From contig NOWV01000210.1 in NCBI GenBank assembly GCA_003344405.1, positions 1-64,000 on the forward strand: DNA of 64,000 nucleotides, in the 5' to 3' direction. Below the pieces are notes generated by a model, which worked only from the letters and a program-made list of their open reading frames with translations, searched no databases and was not told the origin of the DNA. Position 1 is the first letter of the stretch, and the number at the start of each line of letters is the position of its first letter. Both the position numbers and the translations under genes were made by a program. Origin of the DNA: Trichoplax sp. H2. Taxonomy: Eukaryota > Placozoa > Uniplacotomia > Trichoplacea. Positions 39,601-52,140 of this stretch are shown here, piece after piece.

Positions 39601-42600
39601 GTACTCTTTGTTATAATTGTTGCCCTTGATGTGCATTGTACAGTATATATGAACGTAACCGTATGCGAAGTCGGTCACGTTCATATATATGTAAATACGA
39701 CTTGACGTCGAGGTACTTCGGTAAAGACTCGGGGATGAAGTAATACTTGAGTAATCTTAATAAGTTACGTTTATTAACTTCTATCCAAATCAAATTAGAA
39801 CTACGCTTAGCAATGTAAGAGGTTATATACAACTAATACTCTGCACAATCGATATCTCGAGAATTTCGCCACTTAGAGAGTCTCTTAACAGTAGAACCTT
39901 TTGAGAGCCTCTTTGCACGATGTGCACACTTAGAAGTATGTAGTCTTTCGGCAACTGGTTAGTTACAGATAAGTCAGATCACCTGACTATATACAGTTCT
40001 CCTATGATAACCAGTACCAATACAGTTGTCCTATCTTATGTTGCATAGTAGGATGATATCTGTACGTATTCGTAACAGTACTAAGTTAGAGTTTGAAACA
40101 TATGCTGTAGATAATACAAAATTATAACGCTGTTATCAACTGTATTGCTTAAAAGATTAGCTAATTTATCGTAAAAACAACACTTCCAAGAAATTATCCT
40201 ATATTGAAAATCAAACAATACCCCAATTATCATTGTTCTTACAATAGTTGTTGTATTCATTTTATACTTGACATTTCACTTTGCTCTCATTAACCAAAAT
40301 ACAATCGTTATCTCTTATATTATGATTACATGTAACGGTAAAATTTGAATTAAAAATTATCTTATTTGAATAGTTATATAAGAATAAGTATAGCTGTAAT
40401 TGGTTACAATTATACTATATTTGGCTATGCAATATAGGAAAAGAATGCTATAAAATTTAATGAATGATAATTTAATACATCATTGATACTTTTTTAATTT
40501 ATAACTGAGAAATATTAGTATGTAAATGACAAAATATACATTTACGTGGTGATTCAATAGCTTAGCAGCCTAGCATATTCCTAGTCTATTATATACATAT
40601 AGAATAAATAAAATAAAGTAACATTTACACCAGACTTAGATTTGCATAATTACTAAGGCGCGAATGTACTTTAACCTTAAATACAAAATAAATCCTCTTT
40701 AGGACCTGTGTAACTTTCTCTACGAAGGCGTAGTTTCTTGCCACATCACATCCTGCACTTTAAACTAAACTCAATTGTAAATTACTGTTATTGCATATAA
40801 AACACATAAAAATACGAAATCTTCAATAGTCTTTCAAAGTTAAATAGACTTGTCTAAGTTATCAGATCGTAAATTGCAACTTATATATAGTTCATATAAT
40901 CTGGCTAAACAGAAGCTAAGATCTCATTTAACGAAAATGTTTAAAATGTATTGACTGTAAGTTTATTCATCATTGGCGTTTGAAGATTTGCGATAGAAGC
41001 GGTGATTGATCATTTGTGCGAAAATTCTACTACTGCTGAACTTAGATACATATAACCAATAATCAGCAAGGCTTTGACAATTTCTTCCTATTAGAATATT
41101 TGCAATCGACATCATTGATTTTATTAAGTATTAGTTAATTGTAATATGACCAAAATACGTAGAGTAGATTTAATAAAAGCTTTATATTTGGCAGGCTTAC
41201 AAACAAGGAACATATGGTGGTCAGTATGTCTGGTTAGTGGCCGGTTGGCATCCAGATAAGTGGTGGACACGAAAATGGCATTATTCTAATTGTACAGCTG
41301 ATGAATTAGAGAAAGTCGTCGTTAATTCAACATTTTATACTAAAGCTCCGATATATTCAACCGCATCTCGTCAAACAATTTACGGAAAGGTTCCTGATTA
41401 TAATTATCAATAATATACATGTACATGTATACTCTTAAGACTCGGCTCTAATTAGAATTTATGTAAATTCTTAGATATTATAAGTACAAAATTGTTTATA
41501 AAAAGGCGCAAATTGTACTATTTTCAATGTCATTATCAATAATTTCACCTTTAATTATAGAGCTCTTAGACAAATACTGTTCTGACATGTCATTATTTAA
41601 ATAGAATGGAACTCAATTCTATCGTGATTTCTTAAAGAAAATTAACTCCAATAACACCGTATGCACCGTGGCCGGACAACTCTACGATGCAGTCTGGTCG
41701 TTAGCCTTAGCTTTAAATTCCACGGAAGGACGATTAAAACAATTAAATTTATCTTTACAAAAATTTAATTATCAACACAATCAAATAAGAGAAATATTGA
41801 TGGAAGAACTGAATAAGATCTCATTTTATGGCACAACAGTAAGCAATAAACATTTAGTTATAATCATAATTAAGTTGTAGAATGCAGTAGTTTTTTCGAA
41901 TTAATTATCAAGTCATATTCATGTAACGACATAAGATAATGAAATATGTATACTAATAATGTGCATTTTGCTACAAATTAAATTTGAATTTTAGGGCCCA
42001 ATTGAATTTCATAAAGGTAGCCGCATTGGAGACGTAGAAATATACCAGCAACAAGGTACCATAACTTTCGTTATTTATATATGTAACAAAACGGCTTTGC
42101 AACAAGATAATGTAATGTACGATCAATACGTCAATTTCTTGAACCACGTATCAAGGAACGATATCTGCACTATCACAAACACTGTTACTCTACTAGCAGA
42201 CTACACAAAGACTTAAACGCCTCGTATTTCAAGTGAAACACTAAGTTTGAGAATCCCTTTTATTACACGATATACTGCATTTATATACTATTCCTCAATA
42301 ATTCATGAGTCATAGTTAATACGATTAACTTTGCTATCATTCACTGAATTAGATGTTAATTATAGCTACTGCTCCCTTAATGCAGACAACAGTATTTACC
42401 AACATAGACATCTGGTGACTAATACAGAATAGTCAGATTACGATATGTCCTATCACGGAACATTTCCACGATAATTTAGCATAAGTAAGTTACAATCACA
42501 ATGATTCGAACTATAAGTAGATGATTTGCATTCCCTATAACAACTATTAATTTCAGTATGTGTATATGTGTCACTGTCATAAAAGGCAGTGCTATATTAA

Positions 42601-45600
42601 AACACAGTATATCCAAATTGAAGTTAACTAAATAAGGACAGGCTAACAGAATTATCCTAACATAGATATTTCTACTCTAATACATTATATAACATTGTCA
42701 CAATATATTAGAGATATTTATGCGTCAATGTCCTATAACTCATTAATGCAAGAAAGAATCCTAATCTATAGGAAATATTGTGGATAAATTAATAACAATA
42801 TTATAGATAAATTAATTGCAATTGATTATCAAAGGTAGACGTATAATATGAAATCGTAATTCATAAATGTAACGTCATTAAGTTTATGAATTATCGGCTG
42901 AGTAGATAGTATAAGTTGGCCTGCCTCGTACTAATTAAAATTTAAAATGGATGAATCAAAGAAAAATAGGACTACAGAATTTCTATTGAAATTCAACTTT
43001 ATTTACAGTCCTTTATCCTATCTATCTTATTAGGTTTCGTTTCGATAGTTAAGATGAGTAATATTATCTTAAGTAAATATGACATTTGATTTATTTTTAA
43101 GGTTTTAAACTGCTACGGAAGGAATATAAACAGTTTATGTGTTTCTCTTAATTATTCAATCGGTACCAAAATTAATACTTAAATATTCAAAGAAATGACT
43201 GATAGTATCTGTAGATTTTGAAAAACTGAAGCGTCTTGATTTTAGAATGGTTAGCGATATACTCATATATATATATAATTATCATTTAAGATCTTATAAA
43301 TTACTCAAGTGATCTAGATAGTAGCGGAAGAATTATATTATCCTAAATCTGTCTTAAATTTACGATACATATTTGAGCGTTTTATAATGCTAATCAAAAT
43401 CAAATTTAATAACTAATGAATTTGGTTTAAAATCTGTGAAAATACTGCAGTCGCTATCTGAATTTTAATTGGTTTCATATCAGTGCGAAACCTTTTTATA
43501 CTTATAATTTAGACCATTCGAGTGTATCGCTTATTATACATTCATACGCATATACTGATTTTACACTTAATTACCGGCATCATGTAGAATTTCCTATAGA
43601 TATGTTTTATTCAAATGCCCTAATGTACTTCTTTATTGTAGCTTGCACAAAATGCGAACGAAGAAAGTTAATAAGTCAGTCATTAAAGGTATAATTAAAA
43701 TCCCAACTCACTGAGAATAATGAGATTTCTGAGAAAGTGTTATTATAAGCAATAATTCTTCAATGACGAATAGATCAATCAACTTTCTAGTCCTTTTGTC
43801 TTATCTAGGTAACATCATCAGACTATGAGACAAATATTTATGTGATAGGCGGACTTTGTAACCAAGAATCGCTTTGATTTTCTACGTCATAGCAATCTAG
43901 TGATAGCGCAGCTCATGATATCATGATACAAAAGCATAATTGCTTAAGCTTTACACATACTGTAAATTGCCTGTTCAAAATCTACACACTAGCACCAAAT
44001 AGAGCTATAGATTTTTAGCCATAGAATGAGATGATTGCAGTCGAGTCGCAATAGATTGCCTTAATAGACTAAAATCGGAATTTTTCTGTTTTCTAAACCT
44101 GAAGCTATAGTCAATAGTTCATGCACTTCATTTCTTCCCAATAATTATATGCAATACTAACTATTATATTTAAGAAAGTCCTACTTAGCTATAATTGTCC
44201 TCAATGGTAATACAAAACATATATTGTACATGTGCATTATGATCTACAAAATAATTTTAACTGCAAGGCTACTTTCAAGCCATAAACTAGCTTACAGTCT
44301 CCAATACGTTTAGAACAGTTATTTTATTTTAAAAACAAGTTTACACTTACAATCAAAATTATAAGATGTAATGTAACTTAGTATTGTGATTGTAGACTGT
44401 TAGCCATGTTTAGTATAATGTACGGTAGATATTTATCCTAAGAGATATTTGGTAGTTATAACTATAGACTGTAGTGGTAGAGACTCTATGCTAGAGTACA
44501 GATGACTATATACAGTAAGCTATTGAGTTACTAATAAGGCTATAGGTAAAAATAGAACCGTAAATCATATATTAGGATATGGTTAATTCATTGTACTTTG
44601 GCTGGTGTGAATGATGTCTACGTAAGCACTGTAGTCGTATCCATATTGGATTAATGATGGTCCGCAGTAGAATAGTCTTACTAAGAATTTAACTATGTGT
44701 AAAATAAGGTAAAAGTTTGCCATGCGGATTGTAGCTGCGAATGCTACGAAAAATATAAAAGCATGCAACTTTAGATTATTCTGTTAGTTCGTTGTAGAAG
44801 TCTTTAGTAGTAATATTCGGCTAGAATAGAGCTGTGAGTAGTTAATCTTTGTATAAGATTCAATAAAGCCCTTATTTTCTTCTAAAATTTGGAATTTCGT
44901 GATCGGTATATATCACACAAGGATAGAGATCATAGTAAGAAAAAAATTTCGAACAGATCGTATTTCTAATACTCGTACGAAAATAACGTCTAAACTATTG
45001 ATATTAAGAAATTCAGGTTTATCTTTTATATTGTTTCAAACTAATTTTAAAGCACAAACCAGTGATTAGAAGTTTTATTCGCGCATTAATGTATTATTTA
45101 AAAAAATTAAAAATCTGTAATAAACTATATATTGATACTATCTTAAGCATTATTTAAATCTTACTAGTGTAAATGATATTATTATTCGCTGTGTAATAAG
45201 GAAATGGAGTACCGCTAGTTTTTGTTTATCGACACGATGAGAAAAAGTTAGAATTTGAGAAGCCATTAATTTGGAAATGTAAGCGAAATGATAAAACATG
45301 TGCCTCATAATATTATATCTTATAGTAATAATATGATTTACACAAGAATTTAGTTAACATCTGACGATATACACAAAATTTATTATATTTAGATGGCTAT
45401 CCTCCACGCGATCATGTAGCTGTAAAAATCAACATTCTTACCATATCAAAATCCCTCTTTATCCCATTCAGTGTCTGTGCTTGCTTGGGAATATGTCTTG
45501 CTTTGGCTATTGCTGCTTTCGTCATCTACTTTAGGAACAATAAGTAATAAATTCACTATTATCATTTTATATCGATTTTTTTCATAATTACAAAAATAAT

Positions 45601-48249
45601 GAATAAGAACAAGATTTCTGGCCAAATATAATAGCTTACCAAGAATAGATAATCCTAAAATTTAATTGCGAAAAAGAATTATAAAAAAAATTTAAAAATA
45701 AATTTATAAATATATAAATTTTCTTTAATCAAAAATTGCCATTTATAGATTCATTAAAATGTCGAGCCCAAATTTAAATTATTCCATATTAGCCGGATGC
45801 ATACTATGCTATATTTCATCGATTTTTTTGGGCCTAGATAGCAATTTTGTTCCAAAGAGTGCACTTCGACATATGTGCACTATTCAAATTTGGTTGTTAA
45901 GCTTAGGATTTACCATTGCTTTTGGCTCAGTAACTGTAAAATCTTGGCGAATTTACAAAATCTTTTTTAATCCGACCAAAATCCGAATGGTAACTATCTA
46001 ATTTGAATCTTATATCATTTCACTTATAGATAGTGACGCTTTTTAAAATATTCCTCTTTAAATTGTTATAGATTAGAAATTTTATTCGTCCTATTAATTT
46101 ATTGAAAGTCTAAACTTGGTTACTATAATATAGATAATGTATTTTTTTATTCTTTGCTTTCATCATCTATAAAGGTTATAAGAGATATTCAACTTTTTGG
46201 ACGTCTAATACAACTCTTGGCTGTCGATATTGTTATACTATCTCTATGGACAACGATAGATCCAATTACCATCATGGAAAATAATATTGGCTCACCTAAG
46301 GTAAATTTACTCTTACTATGTGGCAATAAGTAGACTAAACCTTAATGCAACTTGAAACGATCATTAATTCTCTAGAATAATTTTACTATGGGAATAGTAT
46401 ATACTGTATATACTCGCATATACTGTATTAATGTGCAAAAAGAGAAAATGACGAATTTCAATTTTGAGTTAGTACTAGGGGTTACCCAGCGTTAGCATAA
46501 TTGCGATTTCATGAATTAGCTGCAAATTATATTCATCCCTACAGCTATTCATAATCAAGAAGCATTTAGAATTATATCTGTAGTTCTATAAGCTACTAAA
46601 AAATTTTGCAAAGGTCATATTTAACTTAAATATAATGTTCAATAAATGAGTTTTATTATTAATTTATTTGCGACTTCATCGAGCTTGATAAAATAATTTC
46701 ATTATTATAACTAGAAAAGCACTAAAAAACTAATATTCATGAAGAATGTTAGGAAAGCCTATACGGATAATTTATTTACACTAGTTATGAAATAGCCAAT
46801 TTTCATTTATCTCTTTGCATTTTTACGTATCATTAAAGTGCAGTACTACCAACATTTTACGATGCCACACTATAGCTTAACTTGACATTATTATTATCTG
46901 CTTACACATAGTCGATAGTTGATCAGTACTTAGGCGCTTAAACAGGTCAGTAAAGTTGCTTTATGGATATCTCAACTTAAAAGAGTCACTATTTCATCGC
47001 ATATGTAAAATTAGAATAAAGGCAAAATAAATAGTATAGCGAAACTTTTCAGAATTGCTCGAAGTCTTTAAAGAAGTAAACCCATTTCTGCGTATCAATA
47101 TACGTGTCAATGTAGGGCCGTAGCCAATTCAAGTGATAACTTTAAGATTATTAGAAACGTTCTAACAATAAATAAGTATATAAATTGAGAATCTATAATG
47201 ATTCAAATTTACCAATAAAATATTGTAGTTGAAAACCTATAAAGAGAAATTGACAAACGTCAAAATCTAATCTCACTCCGTCCTTCAATAAATTCGTTAT
47301 GTATTTGGAATCTAATTAAATTTAAAAATATCCATTGTACTTCGATAGATTTATACGATCTTTCCAAATTACAAATTTCTAGGATTTATCATTACTAACA
47401 ACTGCTTTTATTATAAAATTACTTCTAGAGAATTGTAACAGCTAACATTGAAACTATAGTAATGCATCGGATTCAAATTTGCTACTCCAAATATACAAGT
47501 GTTTGGCTCGCAGTGACTCTTAGCTATAAATTATTATTATTGCTTGTTGGTGTATTCTTAGCATGGAAGACTCGTAAAGTTTCTATCGACTCGTTAAATG
47601 ATTCCCATTCGCTAGCTATGACAGTTTATAATATATTTGTCTTAAGTTGTACCGGGATCATAGTTGGTATCGCATCAAATTTAATCCTAGATGCTCAATT
47701 TGCAATGCAAGCTAGTTTTATTATCTTATGTACAACATCCTCAATGGGATTGCTCTTCATCCCTAAGGTAACTCTATATTATAGAACCTGCATTAAACAT
47801 TGTATCGCAAGTAATGCAGTCCAATTATTATCATAAACACAGATTATCTTATAATAAATAATTTCACTATCTTATCCTATTTGAAAATGATTAGATATCA
47901 CAAGTCAAGATTCATCCTATCCAAGTAACTTCTTCTTCCAAACTGGATAAGCAAGTTCGCGAATCTTTTCAAAAATCAACCCTTAGCCAAAAAAATCTGG
48001 AGCTAGAGCTTCGAAAATTGAAATTAATCATATCTGAGGTAATTTGATATAATGAGGTTTATGATGTTATAGCGTGGTAATGTTACGTAACAGTAATATG
48101 TTGTACGTAATTGTTTCATCCGCTATTATCATAGTGGAACCTTGGATTATGACTAATAAGTTATTAACTTCATCTAGCAACATCAAAGAATGCAACTGAT
48201 GGAGAAATCTGACCAAAACTCGACACAAATCAAAGTGGCCGAAATATAA
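36622..48249 (+). CDS. GABA-B-type class C GPCR, paralogue 3
   Basis: Complete 779-aa receptor, closest to paralogue 2. Exons: 36622-36843, 37137-37274, 37459-37629, 38407-38508, 38664-38729, 41195-41389, 41605-41838, 41995-42055, 45201-45278, 45393-45543, 45749-45989, 46175-46300, 47429-47767, 47895-48038, 48178-48249 (TAA). The ATG opens a signal peptide (about 1-21), followed by QNLTLLCMIPWY, the first VFT strand shared with paralogue 2. Further markers are KIGVIGP, YDAVWSLALALN, the TM3 Cys (HMCTIQIW), the loop-2 Cys (QICYSKY), LNDSHSLAMTVYN and LFIPK. Exon 9, isolated between two long introns, was placed by its match to paralogue 2 (VYRHDEKKLE against VYRQDLKKLI) and by equal length (78 nt). 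The tail has heptads (LELELRKLKLIISE, then QHQRMQLMEK). Intron 8 is 3145 bp and holds LTRs of families A and B; intron 5 is 2465 bp. Ligand unknown. Confidence 0.9.
39174..39207. repeat. Two 17-bp tandem units in gene 3 intron 5
   Basis: GATTCTTATGCTAGATC occurs twice back to back, without mismatch. It looks like a replication-slippage duplication. Confidence 0.8.
39606..40077 (-). mobile_element. Possible LTR in gene 3 intron 5
   Basis: 472 bp flanked by identical GTACT (39601-39605 and 40078-40082). On the minus strand it begins TGTTACGAATACG, has a TATA-like GTTGTATATAACC and then AATAAACG about 40 bp on, in LTR order. Against it, the other end is not CA and there is no second copy here. 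A hairpin repeat (39644-39689) sits inside. An open frame at 39611-39832 on the minus strand is probably not a gene. The region explains part of the unusually long intron 5. Confidence 0.4.
39644..39689. repeat. 46-bp hairpin repeat, copy 1
   Basis: Arms around GAACGTAACCG and CGGTCACGTTC pair with one mismatch and extend into TATATA on both sides; the loop is TATGCGAAGT. A nearly identical hairpin lies at 54737-54782. Confidence 0.8.
42082..42702 (-). mobile_element. Solo LTR, family A, copy 3, in gene 3 intron 8
   Basis: 621 bp from TGTAACA to TGTCACA with a perfect target duplication ATATA on both sides. It begins 26 bp after the donor site of exon 8 and is antisense to the gene, as in gene 2. 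It matches copies 1, 2 and 4 throughout, with small gaps. Confidence 0.8.
44367..44917 (+). mobile_element. Solo LTR, family B, copy 3, in gene 3 intron 8
   Basis: 551 bp from TGTAATGTAAC to TATATATCACA, closely matching copies 1 and 2. It is in sense orientation inside a coding gene and keeps the AATAAAGCCC poly(A) signal, although its TATA box has changed to ATATAAAAGC. The flanks TAAGA and CAAGG match poorly, so the duplication has decayed. An antisense open frame (44583-44768) is not a gene. Confidence 0.8.
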
Positions 48250-50680
48250 AAATGGTTAATTTTTGACGATTCTTTCACAACTAGAAAGAAATGGCATTGG
48301 TAACAGTTTCATGCATTCGCGATGATAAAATTAGCCAGCTTCAAATGCCACTCTCTGCAGTTTCTAACTTTATATCGACATAGATTACTCCTAGTTCACA
48401 TTTAATTATCTTGATATTGAAATAACTTTATCATGATCCATTAAGATTAGCGTTCGGTAATAGTCCTAATTGTAATTATAATTCTAGTTATACGCATATT
48501 AGATAGTTAGAGTAACGTTAGCCAAGTCATTGTTAGCTCGCCTTTTAAAATCCTTCACAGTCTTAATTTCAACTAATTTTAAAACTGAAACAACCTAATG
48601 TATCAAATCAGCGAGACATAACATAAATTTTATTGGGAATGAGCTACTTTGAGCATTTATACATCACACCTGTAGATTTAAACTCACAGCTACAGCGATC
48701 GTTTACTATAACTTTATGTAAGAAAGAAGTACGATAATATCAGCAGGTGGTGAATAATTCTATATTCCCTCGTATTCAATTGTTGTAGAGTTTCTAGTAT
48801 TTTTTTCTCCTGTTACAATGTAATATAATGCAACTTGATATTTATACTTATAGTACAGTTTTATGAGTAGGTAATGCATCATAGATTAAGTGTTATATTG
48901 AGTATACTAGTGAGAGATCTACAATAAATAGCCAAAATGATTGCATAAGTGAAGAATTCTACTTTGTGTCATATCAATTTACTGCCTTTACAGTATATAT
49001 TATAGACGTTACAACCAATGTCCATAAATTGCACATAAATGAGTGCAATTCTAACCTAAAGTGTAAGCGGATTCGCTGAGTCTCTTCTAATTTATGCACT
49101 CTACAAGCAAGCAGCTACGCCTCATAAACCAGGATGAATTATCGCCTAGAATCGCGGTACAAGCTATCATGAAGACATTGTTCAACTTGAGGCCAATTTA
49201 ACATTCTTGTATGGAGATTACAATAGACTGTTAACAATAGAAATTGCTGCAGTTATAAGCTGCTATAGCAAATTGCCTATCTATACGCGTATAATATTAT
49301 TTATTATACTTACTCTACTCTCATTTACTATCAAAGACTCAACTCTGATCAGTAGTTGCATATCGTGTTCTTAATCTAGCCACTATAGTACCAGCTATAC
49401 AAAATACGTGAATGTGATTTCTTATAGCAATACACTATTCAACGCATACAGCCAGCGATGACTTGACTGAAGCAGTAAACTCTGCCTCTTTAGGAGATGC
49501 GACCTGTAGATGCTCTGCATGTCCATACCGAAGAAACGAACTAGTCTATATAGCATGCTTTATGCTCTTATTAATCAATTTAGAACACCTTACTAAAATG
49601 ATGGAGTAGTTCCTCAAAATAGAAGACTAAATTAATGCATTTTAACCTTTCTCATCCAATTTTGGCTAGTCCAATGTATCCAATACTAGTGGCATAAACT
49701 GTGCAATTAGTCAAGGTCATGAGTAGTGCTTATGTTTTATGTGCAAAAAGAAATATGGTATATAGTTACAAATTGAATGCAACAAGCTGCCAGTCATGCT
49801 GATGTCGCTAACGTATCTGTATTGACAGTACTATACCTTACCATGGACTATGGAACTACTAAGAACTTGTAAAAGAAGACTATTTTTAGTAATCCTATAT
49901 GATTAAGTCGCATGCATGCAAAGTAGCTGACGAAATTCGAATGTCGTTCTCCTGTAGAAGGAAATCGGAGCATTCTGTGTAGCCTCATGTGAACCAGGAC
50001 GGCACACTGCACAGTGAACCAGGCCAGTATAAGGTCTAAACATCTTCGTATAACGTTTCTGAATTTCATTTACATGCATCCTCACTTCGGCAATTACTAT
50101 AGATTGAAATGGATTCAGATAATAATTTTAACTGTATCTGTTTTACAACGGGCATTCCACATCTAGTTTTAAAATACTGTAAGTTAGTAAATTTAGATAC
50201 AATTATACTCGGGATTGATTTGGCGACAATTGTTTCACTAACTGTGAAAGTAGTATTTCCTCCATGTACAAAACCGACTTAGCAGCATGCTATTCGGTCT
50301 AGAGATTTCAAAATTTTTCTATCTCTATGGCAACACGTTAGCAGCTAATTTACATGTGCATCGCGGACAGTATAGTGTCCCATTGCAGGCATGCAGTACA
50401 GGTGAAATGACTAGAAAAAGAATCGGTCGGAAAATTTTTACCTTGATATGGTCAATATACTACCGTACATTACGCCAGGTACAGTACTTTTCTACAGTAT
50501 AATACCAACTGTACTGTAGTAAAATGACCAAGGACGACATCTGCGCATGCTACAGTTCCTGCAACAAAGGCATTGAGAGACTAGAGGAGCAACCATCTTG
50601 TCTTACCTGGGAATTGCTTTCCTCTTGCCTATCGAATAATACTGTTGAGCGAAAGTTTCGAAATTAGCCTTAGATCAATC
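48250..50680. other. Intergenic region between receptor gene 3 and MRPS18B-like gene
   Basis: No supported gene. Less AT-rich than the rest near 49.4-50.1 kb, where minus-strand open frames (49848-50085) and a short stretch reading ASPKEAEFTA (about 49456-49518, minus) may be remnants of a retrotransposon or of a divergent gene. A consensus donor (CAG/GTAAGA) on the minus strand near 50608 hints at divergent transcription from the promoter region of the ribosomal gene. Confidence 0.4.
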
Positions 50681-52140
50681 ATGTTGAGCCGTTGGGGTAT
50701 ATTAGATCGTCGATGGATATCAGCGATACGACAATTGGCCGGAAATGGGTGCTCTCTGAAGCCAGTACAAGCGCTATGGAGCGGATGGAGTAGACCTATT
50801 TATACGAGTCCACTGAGCTTGCAAGATCAACCGCTTCGGGGTCGAGGTCGAAGAACTGAAACGGATGAAAGCAGAAGAGCAAACACCAGCACGAATACTA
50901 CAACAGGTAATTTAGCATGAAAGTTGGATGCTACTAGTAGGTAATGTGGATCAATATGAGCCATATAGCCATGCTGATCGGCTCATTTTATATCATAAAA
51001 ATTTGCAATCATCTTTTTTCGAGCTTGCCAGTCGTGCAAATTTTTTTTACTTATTCAATTATGCTGATTCTATCTTACTTTAATTTGCTGAGAATGAACG
51101 GTATTATGAAAGATAGATTTGGAATAGCAGAAATTGTCAAGGCCTCAGGATTGCCATCTTAATTGTAATCTCATCTTTTTTTCTTTTTGATGATATGTCG
51201 TTGCAGAAAGTAAACCTGTATGGGCATCATACAGACGAAATCATAAAGGCATGATTCCACCTCAGGTAATGGCTATTGTTAGATCAAATCTTGATTGATC
51301 CTGACTACATTTCTGCATTATTGATACTGACGGTTATTCCAATCATTTTCTCTTTACATTCGCCTCATGTGGATCACTTTTAAATGACTCCGAATTCAGA
51401 AAACAAGACTTCGATGTGTCGTAAGTTGAGAATGATAGTTTCCAGAAATCATTCTAAATGAATCGTACTACATTATAGATAGAAATACAGTACAATACTA
51501 CGTAGATAGCAGCTTGTGTCCAACTGGCTCAAGATACTAGTGTAGACAACCACGTATGGTTAAATGGTATATTGTCTACCTCACTCATTCGCTTCAATTT
51601 TCTTTCTGTAGAGAAGAGGTAAGGTAGCATCCAATCCATGTCCGATATGCCGACAAAAATCTGGAACCTTGGATTACACAGTGAGTAATGCTACGATAAT
51701 TGGCATCATTAAACTATTTTAATGACGGAGGTGACAACCGTGCTTGCATGGCCTCCACAGTATTTGCTAGCGTTGTGTACCAATCTCATAAGCCTTGAAA
51801 ATATGAGGCGATACGATCGTTTGATAATATTCTATTTTGCTGTTATTCCTGTCATAGAATGTAAACTTTCTGAAGCAATTCATTTCACCTTTTACTGGCA
51901 AGATATATGAACCATTCGTAACAGGTATTATCTATATTGAGGTTCATGTCTATTTTAGCTAATGGATATAGGTACTAGGATAGGTTGACAAATTCTACTC
52001 TTATTGCACATCTAATTCTAAAGAATAATCATTAAAAGTAGCCGTAACAATTTTTGCGATAATCAGGTGTATGCAGATTATCACATAAGAGATTGGTCAA
52101 ATCAATAGAAAAGAGTCGAAATTTAGGTATAAATATTTAG
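50681..52140 (+). CDS. MRPS18B: Mitochondrial ribosomal protein of the S18 family (MRPS18B/mS40-like)
   Basis: Nuclear gene for a small-subunit mitoribosome protein, 171 aa. Exons: 50681-50906, 51207-51265, 51400-51420, 51612-51680, 51858-51924, 52067-52140 (TAG). Residues 1-75 are rich in Arg, Ser and Trp and poor in acids until late, as in a mitochondrial presequence; MLSRWGILDRRW opens it. The S18 core follows: KPVWASYRRNHKGMIPPQ, KTRLRC from a 21-nt micro-exon, NPCPIC, DYTNVNFLKQF, TGKIYEPFVTGVC and a basic C-terminal helix. The Cys of KTRLRC, the CPIC pair and the Cys of TGVC are the zinc ligands of this family. The YRRNHKG box and the longer N-terminus favour the B paralogue over A or C; that assignment is from knowledge of the family. 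The ATG is the first in frame; an upstream in-frame stretch begins at 50645 without an ATG. Confidence 0.88.
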
